The notes under the pieces were generated by a model. It made no database searches. It saw only the letters and a program-made list of their open reading frames with translations, and was not told the origin of the DNA. Positions 1 to 5,772 of a DNA stretch of 5,772 nt are shown piece by piece. Both the position numbers and the translations under genes were made by a program. Every line of letters starts with the position of its first letter. The stretch's first letter is position 1. The stretch lies in contig JAGSPQ010000275.1 of assembly GCA_018262385.1 (NCBI GenBank), positions 1 to 5,772 on the forward strand. The letters are read 5' to 3'. The stretch comes from Myxococcaceae bacterium. GTDB lineage: Bacteria > Myxococcota > Myxococcia > Myxococcales > Myxococcaceae.

Positions 1-932
1 CGGCGGGCGAGGATCTTGTACTGGTGGGTGAAGAGCAGCAGCGAGACCAGGAAGAAGTCGAGGCCACGGAACACCACGCAGCCGGCGCGCGCGTAGACCT
101 CGATGTTCGCCTCGAAGTCGGTGGGCAGCTCCGTCCAGTGGCGGTTGGCCTTCACGTGGTGGCCGATGTGGTAGCCGTCATTCCACGCCTTGTGGTTGTA
201 GCCGGCGTTGATGCAGCTGATCGAGTTGAGCAGGCTGTTGCCGGGATCGTTCTGGTCGATGAACGCGTGCTGGCCCCAGTTGCCCATCATCATCAGGAAC
301 CGCACCATGAACAGCGGCACCGCAAAGCCGATCACGCCCGCGCGGACGTCGATCAGGCAGGCGCCGGCGACCAGGCCCCAGTGGCAGAACTCGGCAATCA
401 ACATCCGGCGCGCCATCGCCCGGCGCGACTTCTTCTTCGCCAGGTAGGTGGGCACCTCGTAGACGCCGAAGAAGAAGAACCGGAAGAAGTAGGCGAGGAA
501 GTGGAAGACGTTGTCGCGCTGGTACTTCATCGTCGACGACAGGTCGGGCGGCAGGTTGTTCTCGGCGTGATGCATGCCGATGTGGTGCTCCATGTACCCG
601 GTCGGAATCCCGAACAGCGCCGACATCAGGTACGGGTGCACCGCGTCGAGCCAGCGCGGCCGGCGCAGGAAGGGCCGGTGCATCGTGTTGTGCAGCATCA
701 GGATCGTCGGCGGCAGCAGCCAGATCCAGGCGGCGAGCCAGACCGCGGCGAGCGCCCAGTGAAAGCGGAACAGCATCAGCCCGAGGATCGGCAGCATCAC
801 GGCGATCGCTTTGAGCGTGTGGCGCACGAGGACTTCGTCGCGCGGATCGTAGAGCGCCTTCTGGCACCAGGCGTGGAGCGGGGAGGGGCCGTAGACAGGA
901 GCGGCAGTGGGGTCGGTGATCGGGATCGCCAT
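1..932 (-). CDS. Membrane fatty acid desaturase family protein (3' end beyond the window)
   Basis: Likely a membrane-bound di-iron desaturase that puts a double bond into a fatty acyl chain, using O2 and an electron donor at the cytoplasmic face of the inner membrane. The 310 visible residues carry three histidine boxes: HNTMH (81-85, HxxxH), H117-x3-H121-H122 (HxxxHH) and H255-x2-H258-H259 (HxxHH). H222 in NWGQHAF is a possible further ligand. Hydrophobic stretches lie near residues 41-80, 100-113, 143-158, 183-213 and 285-302, alternating with the boxes as in the family, with a basic KKKSRR loop at 167-172. The segment DLSST...YQRD (130-139) after the second box looks like a subfamily signature. 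The ATG at 932 is the only start I favour: an in-frame stop lies 15 bases upstream. No Shine-Dalgarno is visible before it. It follows two small membrane-protein genes on the same strand after a 64-base gap, so co-transcription is plausible. Family assignment is firm; substrate and double-bond position are unknown, and a hydroxylase of the same superfamily is possible. Confidence 0.9.
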   Translation of the reverse strand, partial: MAIPITDPTAAPVYGPSPLHAWCQKALYDPRDEVLVRHTLKAIAVMLPILGLMLFRFHWALAAVWLAAWIWLLPPTILMLHNTMHRPFLRRPRWLDAVHPYLMSALFGIPTGYMEHHIGMHHAENNLPPDLSSTMKYQRDNVFHFLAYFFRFFFFGVYEVPTYLAKKKSRRAMARRMLIAEFCHWGLVAGACLIDVRAGVIGFAVPLFMVRFLMMMGNWGQHAFIDQNDPGNSLLNSISCINAGYNHKAWNDGYHIGHHVKANRHWTELPTDFEANIEVYARAGCVVFRGLDFFLVSLLLFTHQYKILAR

Positions 933-996
933 GCGGATGGCGGGCGGTTAACCACGGACCCGGCCTTCAACGCCAGCCGATGTCGCCCAAAACGAG

Positions 997-1389
997 TCAG
1001 GCGGTTGCGGGGTCCCGGCGCACCAGCCCGAGGCCGACCAGCGCCACCCCGAGGCAGAACGGGAGCAGCCCCGCCCCCACTCCGTACTGCAGGCAGGTGA
1101 GCGCCTCGGCGGTGCCGGCCATCCGGATCAGCTCGGCGTCTTCCGGGCTCACCTGGGCGAGCGCGTTCTCCACCGCCTGCTGGCCCAGCACGTAGCCGAC
1201 GGTGCCGAGCAGCGGAGCGAGCACGCCCAGCCCCATCAACCCGGCGGCGAACCAGAGGGTGCGCGCCTTGCCGATGACGAGGGCGAGCACGAAGCCGGTG
1301 ACGCCGCCGAAGGTGCCAAGGCAGCCGAGCAGCGCGATCGGGTACATCGCGAAGCCGCCCTCGACGAAGTCCCGGGCAAGGGTGTTCAT
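997..1389 (-). CDS. Small integral membrane protein, downstream member of a tandem paralog pair
   Basis: I do not recognise this 130-residue protein by name. It has about three hydrophobic segments (roughly residues 13-39, 46-69 and 100-123). A more polar stretch between the second and third contains VSPEDAELIRMAGTAE (80-95). The opening EGGFAMYPIALLG (10-22) resembles the first segment of MotA/TolQ/ExbB-type proton-channel proteins, but the rest is too short and lacks their long cytoplasmic domain, so this is only a hint. It aligns along most of its length with the gene just upstream: GQ at 69-70, VxPxD, LI, AGTxE and the following glycine-rich helix all correspond, which implies tandem duplication. 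Its ATG overlaps the upstream stop as ATGA, so translational coupling is likely, and GGGGAG lies 6 bases before it. The fatty acid desaturase follows 64 bases downstream. The gene call is good; the function is unknown. Confidence 0.82.
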   Translation of the reverse strand: MNTLARDFVEGGFAMYPIALLGCLGTFGGVTGFVLALVIGKARTLWFAAGLMGLGVLAPLLGTVGYVLGQQAVENALAQVSPEDAELIRMAGTAEALTCLQYGVGAGLLPFCLGVALVGLGLVRRDPATA

Positions 1390-1772
1390 CGGTGGCTCCC
1401 CGAAGGCAGCCGGCCCAGCTGGACGGCGAGGCAGAGCGCGCCGGCGAGCAGCGCGGGCAGGCCGATTCCGGCGCCGAACAGCAGGGCGGCCGCTGACTCT
1501 TCGGTGCCGGCGGCGAGGATCAGCGCCCGGTCGCCGGGGTTGACGTGGGCCGCCGCGGCCAGCGTCAGCCGCTGCCCGGTCACCCGGCCCAGCGCGCCGA
1601 GGCCGAGGCCGAGCACCCCGCTGGCCATCACCAGGGTGGAGATCGGGACTGCGGTGCGCGCCAGCTTCGGCGGGAAGGTGAGCGCCAGCGCGGCGATCGC
1701 TCCCGGCACCGCCAGCAACCCCACCGCGAACAGCAGCAACATCAGCGGTCCACCGTTTCGAATCAGGTCCAA
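1386..1772 (-). CDS. Small integral membrane protein, upstream member of a tandem paralog pair (TTG start)
   Basis: An unrecognised protein of 128 residues with three predicted membrane segments (about 9-31, 43-64 and 95-118). A short polar stretch VNPGDRALILAAGTEE (77-92) lies before the third segment. This pattern and several identical residues (RT, GQ, VxPxD, LI, AGTxE) match the next gene. The start is TTG, preceded 5 bases upstream by a good ribosome site, TGGAGG. No ATG or GTG is available before the in-frame stop 18 bases upstream, so TTG is well supported; a CTG inside the ribosome site is the only alternative. A perfect palindrome abuts the ribosome site and could form a hairpin in the leader. 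The gene is first of an apparent three-gene minus-strand unit and is divergent from gyrB. The N-terminus NGGPLMLLLFAVGLLA (6-21) is mildly like ExbB/TolQ first helices. The function is not known. Confidence 0.8.
   Translation of the reverse strand: MDLIRNGGPLMLLLFAVGLLAVPGAIAALALTFPPKLARTAVPISTLVMASGVLGLGLGALGRVTGQRLTLAAAAHVNPGDRALILAAGTEESAAALLFGAGIGLPALLAGALCLAVQLGRLPSGSHR
1396..1401 (-). promoter_or_regulatory. Ribosome binding site of the downstream paralog
   Basis: On the minus strand GGGGAG stands 6 bases before the ATG at 1389. It lies inside the last codons of the upstream paralog, so the downstream gene can be started both by its own site and by reinitiation at the ATGA overlap. Confidence 0.6.
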
Positions 1773-1777
1773 AACAG

Positions 1778-1783
1778 CCTCCA
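1778..1783 (-). promoter_or_regulatory. Ribosome binding site that decides the TTG start at 1772
   Basis: The minus strand reads TGGAGG, then 5 bases, then TTG. Its strength and spacing are the main reason to accept the rare TTG start. The first base of the site is also the last base of the palindrome at 1783-1797. Confidence 0.65.
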
Positions 1784-1805
1784 GGGGTCAGACCCCTCGT
1801 ACGTC
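1783..1805. repeat. REP-like palindromic repeat, copy 1
   Basis: AGGGGTC-A-GACCCCT (1783-1797) is a perfect palindrome with 7-base arms around one central base, followed by CGTACGTC. It matches the copy starting 35 bases downstream at 20 of 23 positions. It lies directly before the ribosome site of the minus-strand gene at 1772, so as RNA it would form a leader hairpin. Short palindromes with a TCAGAC or TCTGAC core are, to my recollection, common intergenic repeats in many bacteria and are sometimes tied to RAYT (REP-associated tyrosine) transposases. That link is unverified here. Confidence 0.7.
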
Positions 1806-1815
1806 AAAACCGCCC

Positions 1816-1840
1816 CGAGGTGTCAGACACCTCGTACGCC
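1816..1840. repeat. REP-like palindromic repeat, copy 2
   Basis: CGAGGTGTC-A-GACACCTCG (1816-1834) is a perfect palindrome with 9-base arms, followed by TACGCC. Relative to copy 1, two of its three differences (G to T on one arm, C to A on the other) face each other and preserve the pairing. The third difference lies outside the stem. The shared unit runs from 1818 to 1840. No run of T follows it on either strand, so a simple intrinsic terminator is less likely than a dispersed palindromic repeat. Confidence 0.72.
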
Positions 1841-1941
1841 GCTCCGGGTCGGAAAAGGACGCGTAAACGACAATGATTTCAGTGTCTTGCGAGGACAATT
1901 AGCCCGACGATTGGTCCCCTTTTCGGGGTCAAAACTGTTAG

Positions 1942-4418
<2,477 letters not shown>

Positions 4419-4419
<1 letters not shown>

Positions 4420-5075
4420 TGCGCCGCCTCGGGGTGGTCGCAGTGCTGCTGTCCCTGCCGGCGTGGGCGGCCGAAGGGAACCTGCTGGCCGGCAAGGTGC
4501 CGGTGCAGGTCAGTGGGGTCAACGACCCGCAGCGGATGACCGACGGGGTGGCCTCGCTCGACGGCGACGAGTGGCGGTCGACCCGCACCTCGGTGATTCA
4601 GGTCAACGGCTCGGCGATCTGGGACCTGGGCGAGGTGAAGCCGATTCGCGCCGCGATGCTGCAGGGCGACAACAACGACGACTACCTGCTCGAGGGCAGC
4701 CCGGACAACGCGACCTGGACGGTGCTGTGGCGGGTGCACACCGTGAGCGACCCGGGGATGCGGCTGCGGATGATCCGGACCCTCGACGGCTCGGCGCGCT
4801 ACGTGCGGCTGACCGCGCGCGGGGGCGACAGCTCGTACAGCGTCAGCGAGCTCGAGCTGCACAGCACCCCGGAGACGATGGCCGATTCGAAGCTGAAGCG
4901 GCAGCGCGGGCGCTCGTCGGACGAGCTGCCGGGCGTGCTGTGGGCGGCGACGCTGGGCGCGATCGCGCTGCTGGTGCACAACAAGCAGAAGATTCTCTGG
5001 GTGCTGGGAGCGCCGTTCGTCGCGGCGCTGGTCTGGGCCTCGCTCACCGCGCTGCTCGATCGCTTCGTCGGTTAG
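4419..5075 (+). CDS. Exported discoidin-like (F5/8 type C) domain protein with two C-terminal membrane helices
   Basis: Predicted 218-residue envelope protein. Residues 1-17 form a typical Sec signal (MRR, hydrophobic core, AWA before the likely cut near A17). Residues about 21-150 look like a discoidin / galactose-binding beta sandwich: DGDEWRST (48-55), IWDLGEVKPIRAAMLQGDNN (67-86), YLLEGSPDNATWTVLW (89-104), then SARYVRLTARGGDSSYSVSELEL (126-147). This order is characteristic of F5/8 type C domains, which bind carbohydrate or other ligands; no ligand can be inferred here. A basic linker (158-165) precedes two hydrophobic segments (about 170-187 and 191-213). The ATG overlaps the gyrB stop by one base (TGATG) with no visible ribosome site, so it is probably made by translational coupling. 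A GTG further upstream in gyrB would destroy the signal peptide and is rejected. Its stop overlaps the convergent gene's stop by 4 bases. Domain call moderate, topology inferred. Confidence 0.82.
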
Positions 5076-5772
5076 TTCAAGATCGGCACCTCGACCGGCG
5101 CGCGATCGCCGACGGTGATCTCCGCCTTGCCGACCTTCCACAGCACCTCGGTGAAGCGCACCGACACCCGCGGGCCGCTGGTGCGCTCGAGGGTCAGCCG
5201 GCCGGCCTTCGGCAGCATCGCGCCCAGCTCGTACTCCACCCCTTCGGCGGCCAGCTCGGTCTTGCCGGCCGGAGCGGGCTGCTCGAGCGAGCCGGTGCCG
5301 TCGAGGGTCAGGTCGGTGTGGCCGATCAGCGGCAGGCCCTTGCGGTAGCCGAGCCGGGCGTCGAGGCGGAACACGCTGTCGGCCACCTTCACCCCGTCGA
5401 TCGTCGCCCAGATCCGCTTCTCGTCGCCGCACACCCCGGCGCCGATTCGCACCGGCAGCACCTCGCCGTCCACGCTCAGCTGGCGAAAGTCGGCGCTGAC
5501 GTCGATTCGGTCTTCGCCGAAGCCGAGGTCGAGGCCGAGCGTCCCCTTCACCACGTGACCGCCAACGTCACAGCCCTCGGCCGCGAAGGCGAGGTCGAGG
5601 CCGTCGGGGCGGGTGGTCAGGCTCACGCACGAGAACGGCACCGACACCGGGGGGAGCGCCTTGCCGATTGCCCCGCTCAGCGGGCCGCACGAGTAGCTGG
5701 GCAGCACCCCGAAGATCTCCAGCGCCTTTCGCGCCGCGGCCGCTCCTTCGAGCGCCTGCTCGGTCTGCCGGG
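5072..5772 (-). CDS. Hypothetical beta-rich, probably exported protein (N-terminus beyond the window)
   Basis: I do not recognise this protein; 232 C-terminal residues are visible and the frame stays open to the right edge. The visible start is helix-like (ALEGAAAARKALEIFG, residues 6-21). The rest alternates short hydrophobic and polar stretches as in beta-sheet proteins, with many segments of the type GTLGLDLGFGEDRIDVSADF and DGTGSLE. Four cysteines at visible residues 28, 48, 67 and 114 suggest disulfides and therefore an extracytoplasmic location. A lipoprotein or signal peptide, if present, lies outside the window. A GTG at 5707 could act as a start but would cut into continuous coding sequence, so I treat the gene as truncated by the window. 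I considered a GspN-like (type II secretion) or AsmA-like beta protein because of the layered beta pattern, but no diagnostic motif supports either. The TAA at 5072-5074 overlaps the convergent TAG at 5073-5075. Confidence 0.7.
   Translation of the reverse strand, partial: RQTEQALEGAAAARKALEIFGVLPSYSCGPLSGAIGKALPPVSVPFSCVSLTTRPDGLDLAFAAEGCDVGGHVVKGTLGLDLGFGEDRIDVSADFRQLSVDGEVLPVRIGAGVCGDEKRIWATIDGVKVADSVFRLDARLGYRKGLPLIGHTDLTLDGTGSLEQPAPAGKTELAAEGVEYELGAMLPKAGRLTLERTSGPRVSVRFTEVLWKVGKAEITVGDRAPVEVPILN

Noticed and set aside
178..867. A 229-codon minus-strand frame within the desaturase
   Set aside because: Out-of-frame shadow of the desaturase, rich in R, A, P and D; the true frame carries the histidine boxes.
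946..953. GGTTAACC palindrome before the desaturase start
   Set aside because: An 8-base palindrome is too short to claim as an operator; it simply contains the upstream in-frame stop TAA.
24..1100. A 358-codon plus-strand open frame opposite the desaturase
   Set aside because: Composition is dominated by R, H, Q, V and A with no recognisable motif, while the opposite strand encodes a protein with three histidine boxes.
1916..1928. Terminator-like hairpin CCCC-TTTTC-GGGG
   Set aside because: Only a 4-base-pair stem, and the T run is in the loop rather than after the stem.

Overview
This GC-rich window (about two-thirds G+C by eye) is from a bacterial chromosome. The full-length Gram-negative-type GyrB, the strong G/C bias at third codon positions and the many hypothetical exported or membrane proteins suggest a Myxococcota-like or related deltaproteobacterial genome. 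That placement is inference from composition and protein style, not from any database match.

Layout. On the minus strand, read from about 1772 down to 1, are three genes in a row. Two are small tandem paralogous membrane proteins, whose reading frames overlap by 4 bases (ATGA). After a 64-base gap comes a membrane di-iron fatty acid desaturase that runs off the left edge of the window. A divergent intergenic region of about 205 bases (1773-1977) follows. It holds two closely related palindromic repeats that differ by a compensatory base-pair change. On the plus strand is gyrB (1978-4419), complete with its ATPase, transducer and Toprim motifs. Its stop overlaps the start of a small exported protein (TGATG) that carries a discoidin-like (F5/8 type C / galactose-binding) beta domain and two C-terminal membrane helices. 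A hypothetical, probably exported, cysteine-containing beta-rich protein then enters from the right edge on the minus strand. Its stop codon overlaps the stop of the discoidin-like gene by 4 bases.

How the genes work together. GyrB is the ATPase subunit of DNA gyrase, and its partner gyrA is not in the window. Nor are dnaA, dnaN or recF, the usual gyrB neighbours in many bacteria. The minus-strand trio may be one envelope or lipid-related transcription unit, but only the desaturase has a recognisable chemistry. I see no mobile-element gene, CRISPR array, tRNA or rRNA. I find no convincing new multi-gene defence or biosynthetic system. The most unusual items are the compensating palindrome pair, the coupled membrane-protein paralogs and the gyrB-coupled discoidin-like membrane protein.
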